Assembly (NCBI RefSeq): GCF_030505615.1
Contig: NZ_CP129992.1
Span: 1,736,001-1,800,000 of the forward strand
Length of the DNA stretch: 64,000 bases
Direction of reading: 5' to 3'
Source of the DNA: Salinibaculum rarum
GTDB lineage: Archaea; Halobacteriota; Halobacteria; Halobacteriales; Haloarculaceae
The first letter of the stretch is position 1; each line of letters starts with the position of its first letter. The notes under the pieces are model-generated. The model made no database searches and had not been told where the DNA came from. It saw only the letters and a program-made list of their open reading frames with translations. The translations under genes and the position numbers were made by a program. Positions 34,362-43,944 of this stretch are shown here, in pieces.

Positions 34362-36565
34362 ATCCAGATTTTGGAACCGGCGTACCGTTTTTTCTTTCCG
34401 GCTTGGAAGAACCGACGATATAGTTTCTCGAACTCTATCTCGAATCGATGGTTCGTAGCATTGAGTTGATTCTCTGCGAAGGAGTCGTAGGATTCGTTGA
34501 TGGTCTCCTCGAGTTGGAATCCTTTTTTCACTGTCCCTACCAGTGTTTCGAGTTCTTTGTCATCCATCTCCGGGTGCGCCTCACGAAGACTGGCAGGCAC
34601 AGTTATTTCACTCTCGAAATCTGCTGTCGATATCTCACCAATCTCCAACATTACTGAGTCAGTATCACCATAGACAACTTCGAAACCAGCGTCGTTGACG
34701 ATATCTTCTGTATATTTTATAACTTCTCGGCCGGTTGCTGTCACGGCTGCCCCCATCTCTTTATCGTACAGACGGAACCTATCCCACCCCAAAACGCCGT
34801 ATAGCGAGTTCATGATCACCTTCACTGCAGCCTGTTGGCGGTCAAATTGTTCGTATTCTTTACTATTAGGTTCGTGCTCGTTTCGTAGTGATTTTTTCTC
34901 TTCGCGTTCTGATAGGAGCTCGTCGACCATCTCCCGGATGACACCGTCCGGCTCTTTCTGGAAGTGGGTGCCGTTGGGCGCGCGGTAGGTCTCGCCGTCG
35001 TACTCCTCGGGGTCGACCTTGGTCTCCGGTGACGCGTTCGTCGTCACCATGCACATCGGGTAGAGCGACTTGAGGTCGAGGACGCTGACGTTCTCGCGCA
35101 CGCCGGTGATGGGGTCGAAGACGGCACCGCCCTCGTAGTCTTCGCTTTCCTGTTGGCCCTTCGACGGGAGGGCAAACTCGCCGTGGAGTTTGTGGAGGAC
35201 GTACATGTCGACGGCGTCGCCGGGTGTCGTGGCATCCTCTATCTTACAGCCGACGAACTGGCGGACCTCGTCCCAGAAGTCGACGATGTCCTGTTCGCGG
35301 TCCAGTTCGACACAGAGCTCCACGTCCCGGAGGTTGTACTCAAGCAGTCGCTCGGGGTCGTTCTCCCAGAGGTCGCCGATGTCACCGGTGTAACGCTCCT
35401 TGCCGACGCCGAGTTCCTGTTCGCCCACCGCGTCGAGTCGATACGAATCCAGTTCGGAGAACTGCGTGCGCTGGTAGGCATAGAGGAGGTCGAAGACGAC
35501 GCGGCCCTTGATGTCGGGACCTTGCCAGTCTGAGCGCCAGACCTCGTCGACGCGAGAGAGGCGGTTGAAATCGAGGTCGTGGTCGGTACCGCCGTCGAGT
35601 CGGTCCAGTCGGTCGATGAAATAGGGGGCGTCGAAGTCGTCGAAGTTCCACCCGCTGAGCACGTCGGGGTCGGTCTCGTCGATGTAATCGAGAAAGGCCT
35701 CGAGCATCGCCTCCTCGGTGTCGAAGGTCCGAACGTCGATGTCCGCGTCCTCGTCGAGCGGGTCGTGTCCCGAGAGGTCTGTCGGCAGGTCAGCATCGCC
35801 ATCGGGGGCGTCGAACAGCCAGACGATGTACTCGTCGCGCACGGAATCGTGCGACGTGAGACAGATGATGGGCTCTTCGCCTTCCTCGGGGAACCCGGAG
35901 CGGTCGTCGACTTCGATGTCGAAGACGTTGACGCGAAGCGGGGCCGACACCTCGACCGGTTCGAGTTCGTCGTGGTGGGCGCGAACCGTCGTGCGGTCTG
36001 TGTCGTCGTCGACGATGCGGGCCGGGACGCGCACGCCGCTGGTGATGTCCTTGTCGATGAGGAGCCGATTCGGGAAGAGGATGTCCGCCTCGTAGTGGTC
36101 GAACTCGTCACGAATCTGCCCGACATCGCGCGGTGTCTGGCCGAAAATCTTCACCAGCTCTTCGCCGCGAATCGACTCGAAGGGGTCGCCGTTCTCGTCG
36201 GTTTCCTCCCAGCCAGTGATGCGGTCGTACTCCCGGAGACGGCCTTCGGTGATGTTCTCGGCGGGCGCGTAGAAGTACGGGCGAAACTCGTGGACGCGCA
36301 CGTGGACGGGCTCTCCGGCTTCGGTCCGGCCGAAGACGTGGACGACCGGCCGCTCGTCGGCGCCGTTGCCCTCGATGGTGTAATCGACCTGGGTGACGAC
36401 CAGTTCGACGGTCTCGTCGGTGTCGGGGTAGAGCTGTTCCGAGGGGTCGACGTGGGTCGCGTTCGACCCACCGTTGCCCGCGACGGCCGCGGCCTCCTCG
36501 GCAGGCCGGCCGCCGTCGGCATCGTCAGCGTCGTCTCCGAAGTCCCCGAGTTCGAACTGTCCCAT
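34355..36565 (-). CDS. polB: DNA polymerase B, N-terminal fragment (exonuclease and palm/fingers), split gene
   Basis: The 736-residue product holds the uracil-sensing/N-terminal domain, 3'-5' exonuclease motifs (FDIEVDD about residue 215; SGWNFDDFDA about 306; YNLRDVE about 413) and polymerase motifs A (LDLKSLYP about 499), B (KVIMNSLYG about 585) and C (YGDTDS about 633). It ends shortly after KKKRYAG with SKIWMR and a TGA, where normal PolB continues into the thumb. The thumb is encoded separately at 32865-33488. Sequence up to about 34917 (codons from about 549 on) is AT-rich. The ATG at 36565 (MGQFELGDFGDD) was chosen over an upstream one. Confidence 0.93.
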   Translation of the reverse strand: MGQFELGDFGDDADDADGGRPAEEAAAVAGNGGSNATHVDPSEQLYPDTDETVELVVTQVDYTIEGNGADERPVVHVFGRTEAGEPVHVRVHEFRPYFYAPAENITEGRLREYDRITGWEETDENGDPFESIRGEELVKIFGQTPRDVGQIRDEFDHYEADILFPNRLLIDKDITSGVRVPARIVDDDTDRTTVRAHHDELEPVEVSAPLRVNVFDIEVDDRSGFPEEGEEPIICLTSHDSVRDEYIVWLFDAPDGDADLPTDLSGHDPLDEDADIDVRTFDTEEAMLEAFLDYIDETDPDVLSGWNFDDFDAPYFIDRLDRLDGGTDHDLDFNRLSRVDEVWRSDWQGPDIKGRVVFDLLYAYQRTQFSELDSYRLDAVGEQELGVGKERYTGDIGDLWENDPERLLEYNLRDVELCVELDREQDIVDFWDEVRQFVGCKIEDATTPGDAVDMYVLHKLHGEFALPSKGQQESEDYEGGAVFDPITGVRENVSVLDLKSLYPMCMVTTNASPETKVDPEEYDGETYRAPNGTHFQKEPDGVIREMVDELLSEREEKKSLRNEHEPNSKEYEQFDRQQAAVKVIMNSLYGVLGWDRFRLYDKEMGAAVTATGREVIKYTEDIVNDAGFEVVYGDTDSVMLEIGEISTADFESEITVPASLREAHPEMDDKELETLVGTVKKGFQLEETINESYDSFAENQLNATNHRFEIEFEKLYRRFFQAGKKKRYAGSKIWMR

Positions 36566-36722
36566 TGCTGGCCGTCCGTTCGGTGTGGGTGCGTAAAATC
36601 CCGACGGTCTGGGGGACCGACAGGATAGCTTCCACCTGGGTCGGACCGACAGACGCCGCCCGCGAGGCACCGTTACCGGAGCCGGAAAGTATTTGGTACG
36701 GTGTGACATACCAGTTCTGTAG

Positions 36723-36920
36723 ATGAGCGAAGGTACGGACCGGGAGACGGCACGTGGTAGCGAGCGCGAAGGGAACGCACAGGCGGTCGGCCTCGAACCG
36801 GACGCAGTGGCGGCCGTCGGTGCCTACGAAGAAGACGACGAGACCGTATTCTACGACACGGAGAATCCACTCGCGTGGGTCCAGACCGACAAGCCAGTCG
36901 CCCTCGAAGAGATGGTCTGA
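36723..36920 (+). CDS. Small acidic haloarchaeal protein
   Basis: A 65-residue, acidic, soluble protein. The C-terminal half (VAAVGAYEEDDETVFYDTENPLAWVQTD) looks structured and conserved in style. It is divergent from polB and precedes a two-TM protein gene on the same strand by 54 bases. No known motif; function unknown. Confidence 0.6.
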   Translation: MSEGTDRETARGSEREGNAQAVGLEPDAVAAVGAYEEDDETVFYDTENPLAWVQTDKPVALEEMV

Positions 36921-36974
36921 GCGAGCGACAGGGCGACCGAACCGCATTTTGCACTCGGCAGTCAACGGATAGCC

Positions 36975-37418
36975 GTGCTTGACGGGATAGACGACGGAGA
37001 CGAAGACGGGGACTCGTTCCCCGAGCACGAGGTACTCGACGAGAAGTACCAGGAACCCGACCAGCAGCAACTCCGTCCCGACATCCCGACTGTGCCGGAC
37101 ACGACCAGCAGGGACGTCGACCCTGTCGTGGAGGGGACTTTCTGGACGCTCGTCGTCGTGTTCAACATCGGCGTGCTCATGGTGAGCGTCGGCGCGTTGC
37201 TCGTCGTCTTCCAGGAAAATCGGAGTCTCGGCTGGCAACTTGCCGCCGCGGGCGCTGTCGTCCTCGGTTACGGTTTCTACCGGTATCGCAGTGCCAAACA
37301 ACTCATCGACGAGCGGACGGCAGATGGCGACGCCGAACGGACGGCAGATGGCGACGCCGAACGGACGGCAGACGACGGCGCCGCCCAGACCGACGGTGAC
37401 GACAATCACAACGGGTAA
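36975..37418 (+). CDS. Two-helix membrane protein with tandem-repeat tail
   Basis: The 147-residue protein has a polar, acidic N-terminus, two hydrophobic segments (about residues 55-78 and 84-101) and an acidic tail made of three copies of ERTADGDA-type octapeptides. These come from three 24-bp near-identical DNA repeats at 37311-37382. It starts at GTG 36975. Such proteins are common in haloarchaea near polB; function unknown. Confidence 0.65.
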   Translation: MLDGIDDGDEDGDSFPEHEVLDEKYQEPDQQQLRPDIPTVPDTTSRDVDPVVEGTFWTLVVVFNIGVLMVSVGALLVVFQENRSLGWQLAAAGAVVLGYGFYRYRSAKQLIDERTADGDAERTADGDAERTADDGAAQTDGDDNHNG

Positions 37419-37442
37419 CCGCGAACGGCTCGAAACAGCAGT

Positions 37443-37874
37443 ATGCGCACGGTTCGAGACGCAGACGGGAATCGCTATCTCCTGCTCAAAGAGTCGGGCC
37501 AGGCGAGTCTCGTCCGTGACCCGGACACCGGTGACACCCGCCATCTGCCAAACGACCAGTGGGAACTCGTCGACGGCGAGTCACCGCTGGAGACGGCGGC
37601 CAGCGCGCTCCCGGAGATGATCCGGCGCGTGATGACTGCTGTACACGACGAGCGCGCGCTCGGTCTCCTGCTCGAAATCGAGACGCGGGGCCCGGTCGAC
37701 ATCCGAACGCTACTCTCGGCGTACGACCTCTGTGAGAGTGACCTCCACGGCCTGCTCACCGAGTTTCGTGCCGCCGGACTCCTCGAGGAGGCGACGGCCA
37801 ATGGCCAGCGAGGCTACGCCACCACCGACGAAGCGAGCGCGGCGCTGGCTGTGCTCCACCGCGAGCTGGACTAG
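37443..37874 (+). CDS. Haloarchaeal protein with winged-helix-like C-terminus
   Basis: A 143-residue protein: an N-terminal beta part ([19 protein letters not shown]) and a helical C-terminal part whose [24 protein letters not shown] resembles the wing region of a winged helix. Its TAG stop overlaps the TAG stop of rad50 on the other strand in the tetranucleotide CTAG at 37871-37874. Function unknown. Confidence 0.65.
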   Translation: MRTVRDADGNRYLLLKESGQASLVRDPDTGDTRHLPNDQWELVDGESPLETAASALPEMIRRVMTAVHDERALGLLLEIETRGPVDIRTLLSAYDLCESDLHGLLTEFRAAGLLEEATANGQRGYATTDEASAALAVLHRELD

Positions 37875-40552
37875 TCGTCGGCTTCCGCCAGCAGCGCGGC
37901 GTCGGCCGTCTCCGCACGCTCGACCGTCGAGCGGTTGGTCGTCGCGTTCTTCCGAACGCGTAACAGGTCGTCGGCTGCCCCCACGAGTGCTTCGTCGTGA
38001 CTGACGACCAGAATCTGTTCGACGCCCAGCTCTCGCATCTTGTCGACCAGCGACACCAACTGGGAGACGTGCCCCGAGTCGAGGAAGACGGTCGGTTCGT
38101 CGAGGATGAGCGGGGGCATCGGAGCAGCGCCCTCGATACCCTCCGCGAGCAGTCGGTAGATGGCACACCGGAGGCTGAGATTGAAGAGTGCGCGCTCGCC
38201 GCCCGAGAGCTGTTCGGGGTCGAGCGTCTCGCCGTCTTTCTGGTAGACCGTGAGTTCGTACTCCCCGTCCAGTTCCAGCCGCGAGTAGGAGTCGTTCTCG
38301 TAGACCAGGTCGAACGTCTCGTTGAGCATCCGTTCGAGACTCTCGACGTTGCGCTGGCGCAGTTCCGCGCGTAGCTGGCCGTACATCTCCTGGAGTTGCG
38401 CTGCTTCCTCGTACAGCGAATCCAGTTTCTCGACGGTCGCGGCAATCTGCTCGCGACGGTCCCGGAGCGTCTCCAGGTCCTCGATTTCGTTTTTCACACC
38501 GCCGATGTCGCTCTGGAGGCGGGATTTCTCGTCTTCCAACTCCGAGAGCTTCTCCTGGACCTGTTCGAGGTACGACTCGGCGCGCTCTTTCTCGCCTCTG
38601 GCCTCCTCGATGCGGTCCTCGTCGAACGTCTCCTGGAGCTCCGTCCGGCGCTCGCGTTTGTCCGCCAGATGTTCGCGACGCTCCTCGTTGCGCTCGTCTT
38701 TCTCCGCGCGGGCCTCTCGAATCTGCTCGATTCGGTCGTCGAGGTCAGAAATACGCTCGATTTCGGCCTCCAGTTTTTCCAGTCGGTCGACCTGCTCTGT
38801 CAGCCCAGCCTTCTCCTGGTTGCACTCCGCAATTGCTTCCTGGCATTCGGCGGCCTGTTCGCGCGCCTCGGCCGCCGTCTCGCGGACCTGTTCGGCCTCG
38901 CTCTCCAGTTTTTCTGCCTCCTCGCGAAGCTCGGTCGCCTTCTCGTCTTTCTCCGAAAGCGTCGCTTCCCGTTCCTCGACCAGTTGCTCGACGTTCGACC
39001 GGTCGCTCTCCCGCTTTTCGATAGCCGCTTCGTGGTCGGCCAACTCCTCCAGTCGCTCCACCTCCTCAGTCAAATCCGACTCGCGTTCGCGGAGCGTCTG
39101 CAGGTCTTCTTCCAATTCCTCGACCTCCGCCCGGCGCTCGTCGATTGCTTCGACGTGTGGGGACCCGTCGACCGGCTGGCCACACTCCGGACACTTCCCA
39201 GCATCGAGCAGCGACTGGGCTTCCGCGAGTCGGTCCTCGGCGCTTGCCAGTTTCTCCTCGGTTCCCGCTCGTTCTTCGCGGACGTCTGCCAGCTCGGTTG
39301 CGACTGACTCGCGCTCGGTGGCGGCCTCTCCGACTTCGACAGATGCGTCCCCGAAGGCCGCACGGTGTTCGGCGATTTCCTCGTCGATAGTCTCCAGTTG
39401 CTCTCGCTTTTCCGCGAGCAGGTCCCGTGCGTCGGCTACGTCCTGTTCGAGTTCGTCTGCCTCCTCCCGCTTTGCTTCGGCCTGCGATTCCAGTTCGTCG
39501 GCACGCTGGCTGGCGTTCTCGGCGTCGCTGTCGTGTTCTTTCTTCTCGACGCTCAGCTCACGGATGCGTTCGGTCACCTCGTCGATGTCTGCTTCCAGTT
39601 CTTCGATTCGGGCTGACACTGCCTCGGCGTTCGCAGTGTCGAGGTTCGTTTCCCCAAGCAGTTCGTCGCGCTGTTCGACTGACGCCGTTTTCTCCTCGCG
39701 TACCTCGGTCAGTTCGTCGGCCAACTGCTCACGTTCGCGTTCCGTTGTCTCGATTTTCTCCCGGATATCGTCGATGTCCGCAGTCAACTCGGCGAGTTCC
39801 TGCTGTTTGTCCTCGTACTCTTCGAGCACCGATTTCGCATCCTCGAGCGTCTGTTCGGCGTTTTGTCGGTTCGAATCGAACCGTTCGATGTCACTCTCTA
39901 CTTCGGCCAGTTCCGACTGGAGACCGTTGAGCCGCTCGTGGAGGTCTTTCTCCTCTTTCTCGGCAATCTGGGAGTCGATTTCCGAGAGGGCGCCCTGTTT
40001 GTCGTCGCGGACGCGCCCGACGCCCACGCGGGCCTGGCTGGCCCGCTCGCGATACTCCTCCAGCTTGCCGAGTTGGAGCAGGTCGTCGAGCATGTCCTGG
40101 CGCTCGCCCGGCGAGGCGTTGATGAGCTTGTTCACCTCGCCCTGGCGGACGTACGCGCAGTTGACGAACGCCTCGTTGTCCATCCGGAGCAGTTCTGTGA
40201 CTCGCCCTCGAACGTCCCGGGCCCCTTCATAGGTCCCTTCCGGTCCCTCCAAAACGGCCTTGGTCGTCTGCGCGTTTCCGTTCCTGACGCTGAGACGCCG
40301 CTCGATGTGGTAGGAGTCGCCGTCGTGGGTGAACCACAGTTCGACCACCGAGCTATCTGCGCCGATGGTGACCACCTCGTCCAGTGTCTTCTCCAGCGCT
40401 TTCGAACCGTAGAGTGCGAAAAAGCACGCCTCCAGCAGCGAGGACTTTCCGCTGCCGTTGAGTCCGTGGATGACCGTCACGCCGAGATCGAGAGAGACGT
40501 CGACCTCCTCGTAGCATTTGAACTGCTCCAGTCTGATGCGGTCGAATCTCAT
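37871..40552 (-). CDS. rad50: DNA double-strand break repair ATPase Rad50
   Basis: The 893-residue protein has the SMC-like layout: Walker [13 protein letters not shown] near residue 33, two long coiled coils, a zinc hook CPECGQP near residue 454, and the C-terminal signature [14 protein letters not shown] with Walker [13 protein letters not shown]. It acts with Mre11 in DNA end processing. The start overlaps mre11 by 4 bases (ATGA) and it is followed convergently by a small gene with shared CTAG stop bases. Confidence 0.97.
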   Translation of the reverse strand: MRFDRIRLEQFKCYEEVDVSLDLGVTVIHGLNGSGKSSLLEACFFALYGSKALEKTLDEVVTIGADSSVVELWFTHDGDSYHIERRLSVRNGNAQTTKAVLEGPEGTYEGARDVRGRVTELLRMDNEAFVNCAYVRQGEVNKLINASPGERQDMLDDLLQLGKLEEYRERASQARVGVGRVRDDKQGALSEIDSQIAEKEEKDLHERLNGLQSELAEVESDIERFDSNRQNAEQTLEDAKSVLEEYEDKQQELAELTADIDDIREKIETTEREREQLADELTEVREEKTASVEQRDELLGETNLDTANAEAVSARIEELEADIDEVTERIRELSVEKKEHDSDAENASQRADELESQAEAKREEADELEQDVADARDLLAEKREQLETIDEEIAEHRAAFGDASVEVGEAATERESVATELADVREERAGTEEKLASAEDRLAEAQSLLDAGKCPECGQPVDGSPHVEAIDERRAEVEELEEDLQTLRERESDLTEEVERLEELADHEAAIEKRESDRSNVEQLVEEREATLSEKDEKATELREEAEKLESEAEQVRETAAEAREQAAECQEAIAECNQEKAGLTEQVDRLEKLEAEIERISDLDDRIEQIREARAEKDERNEERREHLADKRERRTELQETFDEDRIEEARGEKERAESYLEQVQEKLSELEDEKSRLQSDIGGVKNEIEDLETLRDRREQIAATVEKLDSLYEEAAQLQEMYGQLRAELRQRNVESLERMLNETFDLVYENDSYSRLELDGEYELTVYQKDGETLDPEQLSGGERALFNLSLRCAIYRLLAEGIEGAAPMPPLILDEPTVFLDSGHVSQLVSLVDKMRELGVEQILVVSHDEALVGAADDLLRVRKNATTNRSTVERAETADAALLAEADD

Positions 40553-41778
40553 AGGTAGTCCTCCATCGTCACCTGTCCGTCTGTGTCGGCGCCACTCGCC
40601 GTCGCCTCGCCGTCTTCACTTGCCGACTCGTCGTCGGTGGCTCCGTCCGTGTCTCTGGCCGACTGGAAGGCGCCACTGTCGGCGTCGTCGACGAACTCCT
40701 GGACCCGGTCTTCGACAGCGTCGGCGACGTTCGAGTCGGGGACTTTGCTCGCACGAATCGTCTCGTCGAGGTCGTGGGCCGCCGGACTGAGCCCGAGGTC
40801 GTGAATCCGCTCGCGGACGGCCTCGTCGGGGTCGGCGAAGCTCACGTCGACGTCGCTCTCGTCGGCCAGTTCGCGGTGGTCGGTGACGCGGACGACGAGT
40901 GCACCACGGTCGGCGGCGAACTCCTCGATTGTCGCTGGCGCAATCGGGTCACCGTCGCCGCGAATCGAGACCACCACGACGGCATCGGCGAGGTCGTACT
41001 GGCCGACGCGTTCTCGGACACGCGACGGGCCCTCGCCCGCGCTCAGCTCGACGTCGACGAAGACGAACTCGCGTGTGTCGAGTCCGCGCCGCCGGATGTC
41101 GATGTCGTCGTCGAAGACGACTAGATTGTACCCCCGCTCGTCGCGCTCGTCGGCACTCGCTCGCTCGGTCGACCCACAGTAGGTGAGCCACGCTTCGTGG
41201 GGGTCCTCGACCTGTTTGGTCTGTGGTTTGTGGTTGTCACCGAGGAGGACGGCATCGAACTCGACGGTCGACTCGGCGAGCACTTTCTGTGCGTCCCAGT
41301 CGCCGTGGGGGAACGGCTGGAAGAGTCCGTGTGAGACCAGCACGGCGTGTTCGGCGTCGTGTGGCGCAAAGTCGTACGCCAGGTCCGGACGCTTCGCGCG
41401 GGCGACGAAATCGAGCCCGTAGAAGGCAACGTCGTCGAGTTCGACCGGATTGGGGCCGAGCCGTCTCGCGAGCCCGAGCGACTCGAAGAGGTCGAGCCAC
41501 TGCGCGTCGCGCTTCGATTCGTGGTTGCCTACGACGGCAAGAAATGGGATGTCGGCGTCGTCGAGTGTCTGGAGGACGGACATCGCACCCATGATGTCTG
41601 GGAGTGTCGGCTGTCGGTCGTGAAAGAGGTCACCGGCGTGGACGACGGCGGCGACGTCGTCTTCGATGGCATCTTCCGCCACCTGTCGGAAGGCATCGAG
41701 GAAGTCCTCGCGTCGCTCGGGCCGGTGATACTGCTGATAGCCAAGATGTGTATCCCCCGTGTGGATGACCCGGGTCAT
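40549..41778 (-). CDS. mre11: DNA double-strand break repair nuclease Mre11
   Basis: The 409-residue metallophosphoesterase has the family motifs [28 protein letters not shown] and LGDNHKP. A long, acidic, disordered tail follows and ends with QVTMEDYL, which resembles a PCNA-interacting motif. The ATG at 41778 ([13 protein letters not shown]) was chosen over a 7-codon longer start. It is upstream of rad50 in the same operon and downstream of a small winged-helix gene on the same strand. Confidence 0.96.
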   Translation of the reverse strand: MTRVIHTGDTHLGYQQYHRPERREDFLDAFRQVAEDAIEDDVAAVVHAGDLFHDRQPTLPDIMGAMSVLQTLDDADIPFLAVVGNHESKRDAQWLDLFESLGLARRLGPNPVELDDVAFYGLDFVARAKRPDLAYDFAPHDAEHAVLVSHGLFQPFPHGDWDAQKVLAESTVEFDAVLLGDNHKPQTKQVEDPHEAWLTYCGSTERASADERDERGYNLVVFDDDIDIRRRGLDTREFVFVDVELSAGEGPSRVRERVGQYDLADAVVVVSIRGDGDPIAPATIEEFAADRGALVVRVTDHRELADESDVDVSFADPDEAVRERIHDLGLSPAAHDLDETIRASKVPDSNVADAVEDRVQEFVDDADSGAFQSARDTDGATDDESASEDGEATASGADTDGQVTMEDYL

Positions 41779-41853
41779 TGTTCGGTGGTAGAGGACCACC
41801 CTGTTTATGCGTTGGCAGAGCGCGGTGAAAGTAGTTGGCTGTCTCGGCGTCGA

Positions 41854-42123
41854 TTACTCGATTTCGAGCGTGTAGATACGCTTGCGCGCGTCGGCAAAGG
41901 AAAACCGTGACGAGACGACGCCGACCTCTTCGAGCCGACTCAGCGCGTATCGCACTGTTCGCGACGGCAACATCGTCTCGTCGGCGAGCTGACTTTGCGT
42001 TAGCGTGTCGTTGTACTCCAGTACCTTCGCGACCAGTTTCGCACTCGGTGGCAGGTCCGCGACGGCACTCCATCCGCCCTCGTCGCCACCAGCATCGGTG
42101 GTGGCAGTCTCGGAAGCACTCAT
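41854..42123 (-). CDS. Small winged-helix transcriptional regulator
   Basis: The 89-residue protein is a single winged helix (LTQSQLADETMLPSRTVRYALSRLEEVGVVSSR, given here as its helix-turn-helix region, residues about 45-75) of the MarR/ArsR-like type with an acidic N-terminus. It lies 75 bases upstream of mre11 on the same strand, so it may be co-transcribed with mre11-rad50. Start ATG 42123 (MSASETATTDAGG). Confidence 0.8.
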   Translation of the reverse strand: MSASETATTDAGGDEGGWSAVADLPPSAKLVAKVLEYNDTLTQSQLADETMLPSRTVRYALSRLEEVGVVSSRFSFADARKRIYTLEIE

Positions 42124-42310
42124 TGTACCCGTTTGTGTGTGATACAGACTAATAATATTTGCCAATCTAAATCATTACTGCTAAGCATCTGGTTGCCGGT
42201 TCCGAAACGGTGAGTCAATCCTGGAAAGAGACATCGGCACCTATCACAGTCTCGAAACGAAGTATCAACGTCTGGAACTGACCCGAAACCTCTTATTAGG
42301 CGATGCACTA

Positions 42311-42317
42311 GGAGGGG
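42311..42317 (+). promoter_or_regulatory. Shine-Dalgarno sequence of the PAN gene
   Basis: GGAGGGG stands 4 bases (GGAGG core 6 bases) upstream of the ATG at 42322, a strong ribosome binding site for this window where most first genes lack one. Confidence 0.6.
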
Positions 42318-42321
42318 TGTA

Positions 42322-43533
42322 ATGACCGATACTGTGGACGACGTCGATATGCCGTACGACGAAGACGTCTCCCAGCAGGAGATGATTGATGCGCTCGAGG
42401 AGCGCCTCGAGGTGCTCGAAGCCCAGAACGAGGAGATGCGAGACAAGCTCCTCGATGCCAACGCCGAGAACAACAAGTACCAGCAGAAACTGGAGCGGCT
42501 CACTCACGAGAACAAGAAGCTCAAGCAGTCGCCGCTGTTCGTGGCCACAGTCCAGGAACTCACCGACGAGGGTGTCATCATCAAACAGCACGGCAACAAC
42601 CAGGAAGCGTTGACCGAAGTCACCGACGAGATGCGTGACTCCCTGGAGCCCGACTCTCGGGTCGCGGTCAACAACTCCCTGTCTATCGTCAAGTCCCTCG
42701 ACGACGAGACGGACGTCCGTGCTCGCGTGATGCAAGTCGAAGAGTCTCCCGGCGTCGACTACACCGACATCGGGGGTATCGAAGAGCAGGTCGAGGAAGT
42801 CCGCGAAACCGTCGAGATGCCGCTCAAGAACCCCGGGATGTTCGAAGACGTGGGTATCGACCCACCATCTGGCGTGCTCTTGCACGGGCCGCCGGGCACG
42901 GGGAAGACGATGCTCGCGAAAGCCGTCGCGAACCAGACCGACGCCACGTTCATCAAGATGGCCGGGTCGGAACTCGTCCACAAGTTCATCGGGGAGGGTG
43001 CGAAACTCGTTCGCGACCTCTTCGAACTCGCCCGCCAGCACGAGCCGGCGGTCATCTTCATCGACGAAATCGACGCTATCGCCGCCAAACGGACCGACTC
43101 GAAGACCAGCGGCGACGCCGAAGTCCAGCGGACGATGATGCAACTGCTCTCGGAGATGGACGGCTTCGAGGACCGCGGTGAAATCCGCATCATCGCTGCG
43201 ACCAACCGCTTCGACATGCTCGACCGTGCCATCCTCCGCCCCGGTCGGTTTGACCGCCTCATCGAAGTGCCAAAGCCCGACGTGACGGGCCGCGAGCAGA
43301 TTTTCAAAATCCACACGCGCGACATGAACGTCGCCGACGACGTGGACTTTGAAGCACTCGCTGACTTGGCAATCGATACCTCCGGTGCCGACGTGAAGGC
43401 AATCTGTACCGAGGCCGGGATGTTCGCCATCCGCGAGGACCGCACCGAGGTTCGGATGACGGACTTCGAGAGCGCCTACGAGAAAATCGAAAACGAAGAG
43501 GAAGACGAGGACATCTCTCGGACGTTCGCCTAA
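42322..43533 (+). CDS. pan: Proteasome-activating nucleotidase (PAN)
   Basis: A 403-residue AAA ATPase with an N-terminal coiled coil (residues about 20-75), an OB-like domain, and Walker A GPPGTGKTM, Walker B VIFIDEIDAIA, second region of homology ATNRFDMLD...LRPGRFDR. It unfolds substrates for the 20S proteasome. The C-terminus ends in SRTFA rather than a clear hydrophobic-Tyr-X motif. A good Shine-Dalgarno precedes it. A T5 tract follows the stop. Confidence 0.97.
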   Translation: MTDTVDDVDMPYDEDVSQQEMIDALEERLEVLEAQNEEMRDKLLDANAENNKYQQKLERLTHENKKLKQSPLFVATVQELTDEGVIIKQHGNNQEALTEVTDEMRDSLEPDSRVAVNNSLSIVKSLDDETDVRARVMQVEESPGVDYTDIGGIEEQVEEVRETVEMPLKNPGMFEDVGIDPPSGVLLHGPPGTGKTMLAKAVANQTDATFIKMAGSELVHKFIGEGAKLVRDLFELARQHEPAVIFIDEIDAIAAKRTDSKTSGDAEVQRTMMQLLSEMDGFEDRGEIRIIAATNRFDMLDRAILRPGRFDRLIEVPKPDVTGREQIFKIHTRDMNVADDVDFEALADLAIDTSGADVKAICTEAGMFAIREDRTEVRMTDFESAYEKIENEEEDEDISRTFA

Positions 43534-43544
43534 CCGTACCCACT

Positions 43545-43690
43545 TTTTACTTCGTCGGGTGTCGCACACGCGCCGAAGGCGCGTGGCTCACCCTCCTCGC
43601 AAAAACTTGGGGAAAAACGCCGCTCACGCTTGGTAGAGCGTTCGCGGTTGCTGTCGTGATGGCTACCGCAACCGCAGACAGCAGTCCCGT
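43545..43690 (+). repeat. Dispersed 3'-end element, copy A
   Basis: Begins with a T tract 11 bases after the PAN stop, then CGTCGGGTGTCGCACACG, an 8-bp hairpin CACGCGCC-GAA-GGCGCGTG (43567-43585), CTCCTCGCAAAAAC, GGTAGAGCGTTCG and ATGGCTACCGC. The same blocks occur in the same order in inverted orientation at 44190-44415. No real gene is seen in 43534-43744. Confidence 0.7.
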
Positions 43691-43744
43691 CCTTCCCCGG
43701 AGTCGCGCGACTGAGCGCGTTCCTGGCCCCACGACTGCCACGTC

Positions 43745-43882
43745 TCACAACAGTGTGAACAGCAGGAATGGAACGACAAAGAACAGCACGAACATGACTC
43801 CCAGAATGAGACCGTAACTCATGGCAGTCGCGACGCCGGTGACGTACGCTGGATGGTCGAAGCGGGCGAGTGGACTGTCCAT
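43745..43882 (-). CDS. Small membrane protein
   Basis: A 45-residue protein with one or two hydrophobic stretches (SYGLILGVMFVLFFVVPFLLF) after a short polar N-terminus (MDSPLARFDHPAYVTG). Start ATG 43882; a longer frame exists but without hydrophobic or family features. Divergent from the DUF4177-like gene. Function unknown. Confidence 0.6.
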   Translation of the reverse strand: MDSPLARFDHPAYVTGVATAMSYGLILGVMFVLFFVVPFLLFTLL

Positions 43883-43944
43883 ACGCGCCTCTGGTCGCCA
43901 GTTGTCAAATAAGTACGGGGGCTTTTCACGCCAGAACCCCTGAG

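Noticed and set aside
38322..40232. Long serine-rich open frame antisense to rad50 (about 636 codons)
   Set aside because: It mirrors the coiled-coil codons of rad50 on the other strand; low-complexity Ser/Arg composition, no domain, no own promoter. High GC content keeps antisense frames open.
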